DNA of 64,000 bases from Candidatus Gastranaerophilales bacterium (lineage in GTDB: Bacteria > Cyanobacteriota > Vampirovibrionia > Gastranaerophilales > Gastranaerophilaceae). Position 1 is the first letter of the stretch, and every line of letters starts with the position of its first letter. The DNA lies in assembly GCA_944325655.1 (NCBI GenBank), contig CALVAW010000003.1, positions 1 to 64,000 of the forward strand, in the 5' to 3' direction. This document shows positions 42,439 through 51,204 of the stretch, one piece after another. Under the pieces are notes generated by a model that did no database searches, was not told where the DNA came from, and worked only from the letters and a program-made list of their open reading frames with translations. The translations under genes were made by a program, and so were the position numbers.

Positions 42439-43120
42439 ATATATCCTTTAAAATTATTTTATTCTTAACAAGCAATTCATTTACTTTTTCACGTATAAAT
42501 TTTTGTTTTTCATGAATGCTTGCAAGGGCGTCAATCTTAATTAATCCAAATTCATCAATCATATTTTTATATTGTTCTACAATTCTGTTTTGAAATATAA
42601 CATAACTTTTATATGGATTATTTGATAATTTCATATCCATACCTGCTTCATAGAATTTTGGTTGACGATTTGAACATATCCTATTCAAGCTATCCTTTGG
42701 CGAAACATCAAAATAAAAAGTCAAATCCGGTTTAATTGCAAAACCATACATATTTCTTACCCACTTAGGATCAACTTCTCTTGCAACATCTCTTGCAAAT
42801 GCAGTATAAACATACCTGTCGGCAAGGACTATAAATCCTGCTTTTAGAGCCGGTTTGATAGTGCGTTCCAGTCTGTCTGCAAAATCTACCGCATGCAAAA
42901 GAGAAAATGTTCTGCCTGATAAAAGATTTTTTTTCTTGGCCTTTTTTGTTGTATTAGCAATCAGTTCCGATGAATTCCATTGAGTCAAAATTACATCTGC
43001 ACCTCTTGATTTTAACCAACTGTTCAATAATTCAATTTGAGTTGACTTACCTGAACCGTCAATTCCCTCAACACAAATCAATACACCCGAGTAGGTATGT
43101 TTTTTTGAAAATCTTAACAT
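42431..43120 (-). CDS. Thymidylate-kinase-like protein, copy B
   Basis: This 229-residue paralogue of copy A shares the P-loop CVEGIDGSGKSTQI, the unusual TQWNSSELI in place of REPGGT, FSLLHAVDFADRLE and LADRYVYTAFARD. The two proteins align over their whole length, so they arose by tandem duplication and have diverged considerably. AAGG lies 6 bases before the ATG. Both could form a heterodimer or act on different nucleotides; neither is proven. Confidence 0.8.
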   Translation of the reverse strand: MLRFSKKHTYSGVLICVEGIDGSGKSTQIELLNSWLKSRGADVILTQWNSSELIANTTKKAKKKNLLSGRTFSLLHAVDFADRLERTIKPALKAGFIVLADRYVYTAFARDVAREVDPKWVRNMYGFAIKPDLTFYFDVSPKDSLNRICSNRQPKFYEAGMDMKLSNNPYKSYVIFQNRIVEQYKNMIDEFGLIKIDALASIHEKQKFIREKVNELLVKNKIILKDIYE

Positions 43121-43227
43121 TTCTTACCTTGTTTTTTTAATTGTTCGATACTAATATTAATAATAGATTATATCTTTAAAATTGTAAATCAAAATACTAA
43201 TAAATGGTGACTAGCAGAGGAATTAAA

Positions 43228-44094
43228 ATGTTTTCAGGTTTAATTAAAAAATCTTTTGATACGGTTAATGAAAATTCTACAATAACGTTGTTTTTGGTCT
43301 TATTTTTAATTGTAGTTAATTTTCTTTTGCCATATATATTCTCTGCAAGGTCTCTCACCACCTCAACCGTTTTAACGGTCTGCCTTTTTTTATTCACAGC
43401 TGTATTCATAGCGGGCTGGATAAATGTTTTAAAAGAATCTGTTAATAATGAAAAAATAAAAGAAAAAAATTTTTCTGCAATCTTTTTCGAAGGAGTCGGC
43501 AAAAACATTATCCCCGTTGCAATTACTTTTTTTATTTACTTATTCTTATTAGCGTTCGTGCTTTTTTTAACAGGCAAATTAGCTCAACAATTTTTTGGAA
43601 GTCTTGATTTTCTTTTTCAAGATATATTTAACTTAGCCCCCGAACAAAATGCATTTATGGATTACATAAAAACTCTGTCGGTCGATAAGTTATTTATAAT
43701 ATACGGCTGGCAACTGAGTTTTATGTTGGCAATTACAATTTTTAATTTTCTGTTTTTATTTACTGCTCCCGCATTGGCATGTGAAATTAAAACAAATGCA
43801 CTTTTAAAAGCCTTTTTAGCATTTAAAAATTCTATTTGTTTCACTTTTAAAAAATTCTTCCCCGTGTTATGGTTATATTTTTTAATTTGTATATGTGCTT
43901 CATTCTTAAATATAATAAGAGCTCTTCTTTCATTCAACATTATTTTTGCCATTATTTTTCTTTTTATTAATATTTATTTTGCATCTTATGTAATTATGCT
44001 AATATTTAACTATTATGAACAAAATAATAGTAATAACGGGTCCGACTGCATCGGGAAAAACGGAACTTGCGATAAAACTTGCAACAGCGATTGA
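43228..44094 (+). CDS. Polytopic membrane protein of unknown function
   Basis: The start at 43228 (AGGA 7 bases upstream) gives 288 residues. Five or six hydrophobic segments are spread over about residues 22-260, with Phe and Ile in great excess. No named family is recognised; the layout resembles bacterial 'glycerophosphoryl diester phosphodiesterase membrane domain' or DUF975-type proteins. The last 26 codons (NNSNNGSDCIGKNG and following, rich in Asn, Cys, Gly) are read in a different frame over the beginning of miaA, an 80-base overlap. Confidence 0.72.
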   Translation: MFSGLIKKSFDTVNENSTITLFLVLFLIVVNFLLPYIFSARSLTTSTVLTVCLFLFTAVFIAGWINVLKESVNNEKIKEKNFSAIFFEGVGKNIIPVAITFFIYLFLLAFVLFLTGKLAQQFFGSLDFLFQDIFNLAPEQNAFMDYIKTLSVDKLFIIYGWQLSFMLAITIFNFLFLFTAPALACEIKTNALLKAFLAFKNSICFTFKKFFPVLWLYFLICICASFLNIIRALLSFNIIFAIIFLFINIYFASYVIMLIFNYYEQNNSNNGSDCIGKNGTCDKTCNSD

Positions 44095-44890
44095 TGCCGA
44101 AATCATCTGTGCGGATTCAAGAATAGTATATAAAAATCTGGATATAGTAAGCGCCAAGCCCACAATTGAAGAAAGAAAAGGAATAAAACACCATCTGATT
44201 GATATTTTGGAACCATCGAAAGAGTTTTCTGCGGGAGATTTTGTTTTGCACGCAAAAAACTCAATAAAAGAAATAAAAAAAAGAAATAAAAATATAATCA
44301 TTTGCGGCGGTACTTGGTTTTATATAAAAAATTTACTCGGTGATGAAATTTTATTGGATTGCCCTTCTGATATGGAATTAAGACGAGAATTAGCAAAATC
44401 GGAAAGCAATATTTTGTGGGACAAGCTCAATTTAATTGATAAAAAAAGAGCGGAAAAAATCCACCCGAACAACAAAGATAAAATAATTCGAGCAATTGAA
44501 ATGTGTGAATATTTAAAAAAACCCGTAAGCGAAATTAAAAGAATTAAAAAAAATGAATTCCAATCCGCTTGGTTTATGCCTGAAACAGAAAGGCAGGAAT
44601 TATACAAAAAAATCAATAAAAGAGTTGATATAATGTTAGAAATGGGCTTATATAACGAATGGGAAAAAAACAGCAAAAAATATCCCGACTCCTCAATTTT
44701 AAAAAATACTATCGGGTATAGTGAATTTTTTAATTTAAAAGAAGGAGTTTATTCCGACTATAAAGAAGCTATAGAAAAAATAAAACAACATACAAGAAAT
44801 TTTGCAAAAAGACAATTAACTTATTTCAGAAATCACAAAGAAATACAGTTAATTAAAAATTACGATGAAATTTTAAGGATAATACAGTGA
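44015..44890 (+). CDS. miaA: tRNA dimethylallyltransferase
   Basis: The 291-residue protein has the P-loop VITGPTASGKTELAIKLA (residues 6-23), ADSRIVYKNLDIVSAKP for tRNA and substrate binding, HHLIDILEPSKEFSAGDF and the C-terminal TRNFAKRQLTYFR. It adds a dimethylallyl group to A37 of UNN-decoding tRNAs. The start cannot be moved because the P-loop begins at residue 9, so its first 80 bases do overlap the preceding gene. The stop overlaps the next start (GTGA). Confidence 0.96.
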   Translation: MNKIIVITGPTASGKTELAIKLATAIDAEIICADSRIVYKNLDIVSAKPTIEERKGIKHHLIDILEPSKEFSAGDFVLHAKNSIKEIKKRNKNIIICGGTWFYIKNLLGDEILLDCPSDMELRRELAKSESNILWDKLNLIDKKRAEKIHPNNKDKIIRAIEMCEYLKKPVSEIKRIKKNEFQSAWFMPETERQELYKKINKRVDIMLEMGLYNEWEKNSKKYPDSSILKNTIGYSEFFNLKEGVYSDYKEAIEKIKQHTRNFAKRQLTYFRNHKEIQLIKNYDEILRIIQ

Positions 44891-45432
44891 AAAAAATTCT
44901 GTTTATATTTGTTATCTTTTGTTTAAACTGCTCTTTTGCGCAAGAAGCAGTTAGAGCGGGAATTAAATATAATGAAGCAAGCGCAAAAATAGAAGCATTT
45001 AAAAATGTTCAAAGAAAAATAGAAAAAACATTTTACAAAGATTACCTTAAAGATAAAGACTATAAGGAAAATCTTGATTTAATCGAAAAAAAAATTTATA
45101 TAGTTAAAAACAAAAGAACCATCTGCCCTTTTTATTTTAAAAAAACATTATTAGCTTATGCAATTGTGTATGTCGATATGCCAAATAGAGTTTTTTACTA
45201 TAATATTTTAGGTAACCTTGTTAAATTCGATATTACTGAAAATAACGATTTTCCAAGAAAAACTTTCGGATATTCCAGATATGGCAATTTGATAAACGTA
45301 GCATTTGAAGCAGATAAAGACGAACAATTTATTTATGACAAAAACGGCAAACTTATTGCTCACTGGTCAGGTAACATTATGATAGATGAAAAAACCAAAT
45401 TTTTTAAAATCACCAGAATGCAAAACGAATAA
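44887..45432 (+). CDS. Secreted protein with YD/RHS-like repeats
   Basis: The ORF starts at GTG 44887, overlapping miaA by 4 bases. The 181-residue product has a signal peptide (hydrophobic 4-17, cleavage near SFAQ). The C-terminal half has three repeats with the Y...G.L pattern: YYNILGNLVKFD (104-115), YSRYGNLINVAF (129-140) and YDKNGKLIAHW (150-160), as in YD/RHS repeats that form beta strands. Residues 20-75 are helical and highly charged. No function is known; it is probably periplasmic or cell-surface. Confidence 0.75.
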   Translation: MKKILFIFVIFCLNCSFAQEAVRAGIKYNEASAKIEAFKNVQRKIEKTFYKDYLKDKDYKENLDLIEKKIYIVKNKRTICPFYFKKTLLAYAIVYVDMPNRVFYYNILGNLVKFDITENNDFPRKTFGYSRYGNLINVAFEADKDEQFIYDKNGKLIAHWSGNIMIDEKTKFFKITRMQNE

Positions 45433-45533
45433 AAAATAATTAAAATTGCAAAAAAAAATCTTTTTGAGTATTATATTAGTACTCACTCAAAACCTCGCAA
45501 GATACGTTAGTAATTTTGTGAAAGGAAATGAAA

Positions 45534-45803
45534 ATGGCAAATATTAAATCTGCAAAAAAAAGAGTACTTGTTGCTCAAAGAAACACTGAAAGAAACACTG
45601 CTTTCAAAACAAGCATTAAAACTGCTGTTAAAAAAGCTTTAGCAGTTGCAAATTCACAAGATAAAAATGAATTAAACGCTGCATTATCCAAAGTGTATCA
45701 ATTATGCGACAAAGCAGTAAGTAAGGGTATTTTACACAAAAATACCGCTGCCAGAAAAAAATCAAGATTAACTAAAGCTATCAATAAATTAACTTCCAAA
45801 TAA
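45534..45803 (+). CDS. rpsT: 30S ribosomal protein S20
   Basis: The start at 45534 yields the canonical MANIKSAKKR beginning (89 residues); an AAAGGA site (45522-45527) lies 6 bases before it, whereas the ATG at 45528 directly touches it. The basic helical repeats RNTERNTAFKTSIKTAVKKA and GILHKNTAARKKSRLTKAIN are typical of bS20, which binds the 16S rRNA 5' domain. It is monocistronic with its own terminator. An 8-base dyad flanks its promoter region. Confidence 0.96.
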   Translation: MANIKSAKKRVLVAQRNTERNTAFKTSIKTAVKKALAVANSQDKNELNAALSKVYQLCDKAVSKGILHKNTAARKKSRLTKAINKLTSK

Positions 45804-45831
45804 GTTAAGATAGAAAAGTTATGATTTTATT

Positions 45832-45864
45832 AAAAAGCTCGGGAGTCATTAACCCGAGCTTTTT
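45832..45864. terminator. Bidirectional terminator between rpsT and the AGCS gene
   Basis: AAAAAGCTCGGG pairs perfectly with CCCGAGCTTTTT around a nine-base loop, with A and T runs on the two sides. Confidence 0.9.
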
Positions 45865-45865
45865 G

Positions 45866-47389
45866 TTATGCTGTTTTGTTTTCTTCGCTTTTAAAAAGCT
45901 TGGTAACCTTATATCTTTTACAATAATCAATTAAATCCCTTTTTATTTCAGGACACAAAATGTATAGCGCAATTATATTAGGTACACACATTGCTATCAT
46001 CATCGCATCTGTTATTTCAATAACGGATTTAACATTCATAACGGAACCTATTACAATAAACACGCAATATATAAGATTAAAAGCAAGAGCTCTTTTTTTG
46101 CCTTCTCCAAAAAGAAATGTCCAAGCTTTCTGACCGTAATATGCCCAAGAGATAAGAGTAGATAAAGCAAACATTATTGCAACTAAAGACAAAATAAAAG
46201 GGAAAAATGGAATTACCGATTGAAATGCATTTGATGCAAGCTCAATACCGGATATTTCTTTTGCTGCATGGGTGCAAGCACCTGAAAAAATAATTGCAAA
46301 AGAAGTAAATAAACATAAAACCCCTGTTAAAAATGTCTCCAAAAGAGCAACGAAACCTTGAGAAACAGGTTCTTTTGTTTGCGCTGTCGCATAAACAATA
46401 GCTGCAGCACCTGTTCCTGCCTCATTTGATTGAACGGAACGTCTCAAACCAATTATTATTGTCCCAAAAACGCCTCCTGCAACTGCAGTAGGATGAAATG
46501 CTTCTCTTAAAATTAACGCAAGCGCACTTGGAATATTCATAATATTTGCAAATATAACAATTAATCCGGAAACAATATACATTATGCACATTGTCGGCAC
46601 TAAAACAGTCGTAATTTTTGCTATACTTTTAATACCGCCTACTGTTACCAAACCGACAAGAATTGCTATAACAAGCCCAAATATCCAGCCGCTGCCGTGC
46701 ATAAAGCTTTCAGTTCCCCCTGTAATAAACACGAATTGATGAGTAGATTGATTTATCTGAATCATATTACCGCCGGTTATACCGCCGCCTATGCAAAGTA
46801 TTGCAAACAAAACAGACAAAGGTTGACCAAGCCATCGCATTTTACGACGAGTCAAACCATGAGCTATATAATGCATAGGACCGCCTGAAACCGAACCGTC
46901 TTCATTAAATCTTCTATATTTAACCGCAAGAGTAGCTTCAACAAACTTAATAGACATACCCAAAATAGCACCGGCAAAAATCCAAAATGCCGCTCCGGGG
47001 CCCCCTATTGAAATTGAAATAGCAACACCGGCTATGCTTCCAATTCCGATTGTTCCGGATAATGCCGTCGCAAGAGCTTGAAACGACGATACTTCACCAC
47101 ATCCGTTTTCACTTTTTTCCGCAGGTTTTGAAACTGTTTCAAGGGCATGTTTAAAGCCCCAAATTGCAATTCCTTTAAAATATATAGTAAAAAATATTCC
47201 TGCCGTTAAAATCCAAAAAATAATCAGAGGAACCTGTTGATTAAAGAAAGTAATTTTGTAAAAAATAATATCAGCTATAAAATCAGACACCGGTGCAATA
47301 TTTTTATCCATAAAAGCATCAACATTCATCGCATTTACAGTGCTCATTCCAAATAATGTTGTTAAAACCAAAGCTAAAATCTTCCTCAT
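45866..47389 (-). CDS. Sodium:alanine/glycine symporter (AGCS family)
   Basis: This 507-residue transporter has about eleven membrane segments and the family signature FQALATALSGTIGIGSIAGV (about residues 104-123), then GGPGAAFWIFAGAILGMSIK, DGSVSGGPMHYI and RSVQSNEAGTGAAAI. AGCS proteins import alanine or glycine with Na+. The first 20 residues resemble a cleavable signal peptide (TLFGMSTVNA), an addition found in AGCS proteins of several Gram-negative groups. AAAGGG precedes the ATG. A convergent terminator adjoins the stop codon. Confidence 0.94.
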   Translation of the reverse strand: MRKILALVLTTLFGMSTVNAMNVDAFMDKNIAPVSDFIADIIFYKITFFNQQVPLIIFWILTAGIFFTIYFKGIAIWGFKHALETVSKPAEKSENGCGEVSSFQALATALSGTIGIGSIAGVAISISIGGPGAAFWIFAGAILGMSIKFVEATLAVKYRRFNEDGSVSGGPMHYIAHGLTRRKMRWLGQPLSVLFAILCIGGGITGGNMIQINQSTHQFVFITGGTESFMHGSGWIFGLVIAILVGLVTVGGIKSIAKITTVLVPTMCIMYIVSGLIVIFANIMNIPSALALILREAFHPTAVAGGVFGTIIIGLRRSVQSNEAGTGAAAIVYATAQTKEPVSQGFVALLETFLTGVLCLFTSFAIIFSGACTHAAKEISGIELASNAFQSVIPFFPFILSLVAIMFALSTLISWAYYGQKAWTFLFGEGKKRALAFNLIYCVFIVIGSVMNVKSVIEITDAMMIAMCVPNIIALYILCPEIKRDLIDYCKRYKVTKLFKSEENKTA

Positions 47390-47525
47390 AATTGAAAACC
47401 CTTTCTATTTTGTGGGGTAGGTTAATATTATCAAGAATATAGAAAAATTACTATTTTGAAACGCAATATTTTAACATTTTGTAAATTAGTAAGCAAACAA
47501 AAGGTTTTTATATTATTCTATACTT

Positions 47526-48302
47526 ATGAAATTATTTTTTAAAATATGTGTGATTTTTGCTTTTTTTAATTTGTTAAATCTATCTGTTTTTGCTTCGGAA
47601 GTTAAATTTATCCAAATTACGGATATCGGATTAAACAAACAAAACGCATACAAACTCCAAGAAACAATAAAAGAATTAAACTCATATAAAGATGTTGATT
47701 TCATCATATTTGGCGGCAACAATATCCAAAAAGCCAATATAGAAAATCTTAATTATTTTACTCATCTTCTAAGAAAAGTAAATAAAAAATGTATTGTATT
47801 ACTTGGAAACTCAGATGTTTTATCCAGTTCGGGAATAAACAAAGACTATTATTTAAAAAGAGTAAGGCGTGCCTTGTGGTGGCATCACAGCAAGAAACCA
47901 AATTATACATTCAAATCTAAAGGTAATTTATTTGTTGTAATGGATGGCTCCAAGCAATATTTTCAATCTTCTAACGGTTATTATTCAAAAGAAGAATTAT
48001 TTTGGTTAAACAAAGTTCTTGAACAAAATAAAAAAAAGAAAATAATAATTCTGCAACATTTTCCTTTGCTTGAAACTAAATCAAAATGGTTAGAAACAGC
48101 AAAAACAGAAGATTATTATAACATTTTAGATAAATATAAAAATGTGAAAGTAATTGTATCAGGTCATTATGGAGATGATACGGAAATCTTGCAAAACGGA
48201 ATTTATCACATAATAACCGAAAAATATTCTGAAACAGGCGCATATAAAATAATTGAGGTTGACTTAAAAAAAGATTTTATAGGAACTTATCTTGTTAAAT
48301 AA
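47526..48302 (+). CDS. Secreted calcineurin-like phosphoesterase, degenerate
   Basis: The 258-residue protein has a signal peptide (about 1-23) and the fold of metallophosphoesterases, but metal-ligand motifs are eroded: DxH is DIG (33-35), GD is GGNN (63-66), GNHD is GNSD (94-97), and GHxH is GHYG (213-216). Only Asp33, Asn95, His178 and His214 of the usual ligands remain. Catalysis is therefore doubtful and a binding role is possible. No ribosome site is seen; TATTAT lies 9 bases before the ATG. It stands alone between the AGCS and glnA genes. Confidence 0.78.
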   Translation: MKLFFKICVIFAFFNLLNLSVFASEVKFIQITDIGLNKQNAYKLQETIKELNSYKDVDFIIFGGNNIQKANIENLNYFTHLLRKVNKKCIVLLGNSDVLSSSGINKDYYLKRVRRALWWHHSKKPNYTFKSKGNLFVVMDGSKQYFQSSNGYYSKEELFWLNKVLEQNKKKKIIILQHFPLLETKSKWLETAKTEDYYNILDKYKNVKVIVSGHYGDDTEILQNGIYHIITEKYSETGAYKIIEVDLKKDFIGTYLVK

Positions 48303-48428
48303 AAATGATATTAAGGATGTATTAAAAAAATGTCATTTTTTAATTTTTTCGTATAGTATTTTTATTATATTTTTAAAACCTTGTTTTAAAAAAAGTTATT
48401 AACAAAAGAGGTATTTTTAGGAGGTAAT

Positions 48429-49769
48429 ATGTCAGATACCCAAGCAAAAAAATCAAAAATCGTAAAAATGTGTGAAGAAAACAATGTCGGTTTTATCAGA
48501 TTGCAATTTTGCGATATAAACGGAACAATTAAAAATTTATCATTGCCAATCAGCCAGTTAAACAAGGTTTTAAATAATGAAATTATGTTAGACGGCTCAT
48601 CAATTAAGGGTTTTCGTAGTATCGAAACTTCGGATATGTACTTTTTTCCTGATTTAGACACTTTTACAATTCTTCCTTGGTGCGAAAGAGACGGAGAAAA
48701 CGTGGCAAGAATAATCTGCGATATTCATAATGCCGATGGCACACCTTTTGAAGGCTGCCCCAGATGCAATTTAAAAAGAATGATTGCGCGTGCGGAGAAA
48801 CTGGGCTATAAAATGAATGTAGGTCCGGAAGCCGAGTTTTTTATATTTGAATTGGATAAAAACGGAGAAGCAACCACAAAACCCCATGACAAAGGCGGAT
48901 ATTATGATGCTGCTCCAACAGATATGGCTGAAGATATAAGACGCGACATTGTGGGCAGCCTTGAAGCTATGGATTTTGAAATCGAAGCATCGCACCACGA
49001 AGTTGCCGACGGTCAACACGAAATTGATTTTAAATACGCCGATGCTCTTACAACAGCAGACAACATAATAACTTTTAAATATGTAGTAAAAAGTATAGCA
49101 ACAGAATACGGTGTCCATGCCACATTTATGCCAAAACCAATATACGGAATTAACGGTTCAGGTATGCATTGTAATTTATCATTATTCAAAGACGGAAAAA
49201 ATATTTTCTATGCTCCGGAAAATGATTATCAACTTTCAAAAGAAGCGCTATATTCAATCGGCGGTGTTTTAAAACATGTTAAAGCTTTTACTGCTGTCAC
49301 AAACCCTTTGGTAAACAGTTATAAAAGACTTGTGCCGGGATATGAAGCACCTGTGTATCTTGCTTGGAGCCTTGCAAATCGTTCAGCTTTAATAAGAGTA
49401 CCTGCAAAACGAGGTGTTGCAACAAGAATTGAACTCCGCTCTCCGGATCCTTCTTGCAACCCATATCTGGCTCTTGCCGCTATACTTGGGGCAATTTTAG
49501 ACGGTGTGGAAAACAAGATTGAACCTCCGGCTCCTGTTGAAGAAAATATATATGAAATGACAAGAAAAGAATTGAAAAATGCAAATATTCAATCTTTACC
49601 CGGAACTTTGTATGAAGCCGTTGAATTGTTAAAAAATGATGAGATAGTCAAAGAAGCTTTAGGTGAGCACATATACCATGAATTTAAACTTGCAAAAAGC
49701 ATCGAATGGGATAAATACAGAACCTACGTAACACAATGGGAACTTGATTCATACTTAAATGCTTATTAA
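48429..49769 (+). CDS. glnA: Glutamine synthetase type I
   Basis: The 446-residue enzyme has the GS landmarks: LDGSSIKGF near residue 57, [27 protein letters not shown], the ATP-site [13 protein letters not shown] and [20 protein letters not shown] (substrate arginines). The length equals the GSI-alpha form of Firmicutes and Thermotogae (about 445), not the GSI-beta form of cyanobacteria (about 473), and the beta-specific adenylylation segment and insertion are not evident. A strong AGGAGG lies before the ATG. It assimilates ammonia into glutamine, feeding CarA among others. Confidence 0.96.
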   Translation: MSDTQAKKSKIVKMCEENNVGFIRLQFCDINGTIKNLSLPISQLNKVLNNEIMLDGSSIKGFRSIETSDMYFFPDLDTFTILPWCERDGENVARIICDIHNADGTPFEGCPRCNLKRMIARAEKLGYKMNVGPEAEFFIFELDKNGEATTKPHDKGGYYDAAPTDMAEDIRRDIVGSLEAMDFEIEASHHEVADGQHEIDFKYADALTTADNIITFKYVVKSIATEYGVHATFMPKPIYGINGSGMHCNLSLFKDGKNIFYAPENDYQLSKEALYSIGGVLKHVKAFTAVTNPLVNSYKRLVPGYEAPVYLAWSLANRSALIRVPAKRGVATRIELRSPDPSCNPYLALAAILGAILDGVENKIEPPAPVEENIYEMTRKELKNANIQSLPGTLYEAVELLKNDEIVKEALGEHIYHEFKLAKSIEWDKYRTYVTQWELDSYLNAY

Positions 49770-49770
49770 A

Positions 49771-49796
49771 TTAAAAGCCCTTCAGAGGGCTTTTAA
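49771..49796. terminator. Bidirectional terminator after glnA
   Basis: TTAAAAGCCCT pairs perfectly with AGGGCTTTTAA around a TCAG tetraloop. It serves glnA and the convergent gene ending at 49822. Confidence 0.9.
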
Positions 49797-49821
49797 TTTA
49801 TAAATTCATACAAACATTAAA

Positions 49822-51090
49822 CTATATAATTGCGTATTGTTTGCCTTTTTTAATAATTAAATTTGCCGCACGATTAAGCTCTTTATAATCAATATCTTTC
49901 ATAACGCACAACCTTAAACGACATTCCTTTCGTCTTACTGCAGGATAGGTTACTATATTTACATATACGCCTTCAGCTCTCAATTCTTGATAAAGTCTAA
50001 AAAGCTTAGATTCATCATAAATCATAACGGGTATTATAGCACTTTGCGAATTGCCGATATTAAAACCTGCTTTTTGAAGTTTATCTTTCAAATAAGCGGT
50101 TTTTTTCATTAATTCCTCTCTGCCTGCTTTATCCCTTTCAAAAAGATTAAAAACTTCGATTAATCCCCCTGCAACAGGGGCGCTTATGGCGGTGGAAAAG
50201 AAATAAGTTCTTGCATACAATCTTAAATATTGTACAATCTCTCTTTTTGCCGCACAATATCCGCCAAGACCACCCGGAGCTTTTGATAGCATACCGACAT
50301 TCAAATCAATTTTTTCTCTCACATTCCAAAATTCACTTGAACCTCTGCCTGTTTTTCCGACAATACCAATACCATGAGCATCGTCTACCATTATTTTGCA
50401 ATTATATTTTTTTGCCAACTCAACTATTTCATTAAGCGGCGCAATATCGCCATCCATAGAAAACACGCCGTCAGTAATTATGAGTCTGCCTGTTACATTA
50501 TCGGGAATTTTACTTAATATTTTTTCCAAATACCTCATATTTCTATGAGGATATATTTTTATTTGAGCGCCGGATAATTGACACCCGTCAAAAATAGAAG
50601 CATGATTAGCACTGTCATTTATTATTATATCTTCACTGTTACACAATGCGGAAATTACACCTATATTTGTCCCGTATCCTGAAGGAAACACGATAGCATC
50701 TTCCGTTCCGTAAAATTTAGCTATTTTTTCCTCTAAGACTCGGTGCAAATCACTTATGCCTGCATAATTAGAAACCGCACCCATGCCCATTCCAAATCTT
50801 TCTAATGCCTTCTTTGACGCTTTAAGCACTTTGGGATTATTTTGGATATTTAAATAAGAATTTGAACCAAGCATAATAACATCGTGCTTATAACCGTTCT
50901 TTTCTCTGAGTTTTACAACAGATGATAATCTGTTTAAACTAACCATTCCGAGCGCTTCATTCCCTGTTAAGACTCCGCTTTGCAAAATTTCATCAACTCT
51001 TCTTGTTTTTCCGAATAAATCTTCATTTTCAAGTGTATGAACAAAATTTTCAAATTTAATATTCCTTGTTTCAATTTCTAATGTAGACAA
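49822..51090 (-). CDS. Alpha-oxoamine synthase (BioF/Kbl/SPT family)
   Basis: The 422-residue PLP enzyme begins at TTG 51090, 6 bases behind GAGG. It has LGSNSYLNIQNNPKVLKASK, GAVSNYAGISDLHRVLEEKI, the cofactor Asp236 and His239 in VDDAHGIG and the Schiff-base Lys270 in MLSKAPGGLGGY. The family condenses an amino acid with an acyl-CoA: BioF (biotin), Kbl (threonine breakdown), HemA or serine palmitoyltransferase. The N-terminal extension of about 50 residues is longer than in BioF. No biotin or threonine gene is nearby, so a sphingolipid-like or autoinducer synthase role is equally possible. Confidence 0.87.
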   Translation of the reverse strand: MSTLEIETRNIKFENFVHTLENEDLFGKTRRVDEILQSGVLTGNEALGMVSLNRLSSVVKLREKNGYKHDVIMLGSNSYLNIQNNPKVLKASKKALERFGMGMGAVSNYAGISDLHRVLEEKIAKFYGTEDAIVFPSGYGTNIGVISALCNSEDIIINDSANHASIFDGCQLSGAQIKIYPHRNMRYLEKILSKIPDNVTGRLIITDGVFSMDGDIAPLNEIVELAKKYNCKIMVDDAHGIGIVGKTGRGSSEFWNVREKIDLNVGMLSKAPGGLGGYCAAKREIVQYLRLYARTYFFSTAISAPVAGGLIEVFNLFERDKAGREELMKKTAYLKDKLQKAGFNIGNSQSAIIPVMIYDESKLFRLYQELRAEGVYVNIVTYPAVRRKECRLRLCVMKDIDYKELNRAANLIIKKGKQYAII

Positions 51091-51204
51091 TTTTACCTCG
51101 CTTTTTTTAATAAAGTATTAAAAAAAGCATGTATTTCCAATTCACTATCAGGATAATATTATCTTGTATTTTTTTTATTGTATAATTGTATATCGGGAGT
51201 AGTT

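Noticed and set aside
48303-48428. Glutamine riboswitch or other aptamer before glnA
   Set aside because: No aptamer consensus was seen; only A/T-rich sequence and the AGGAGG site.
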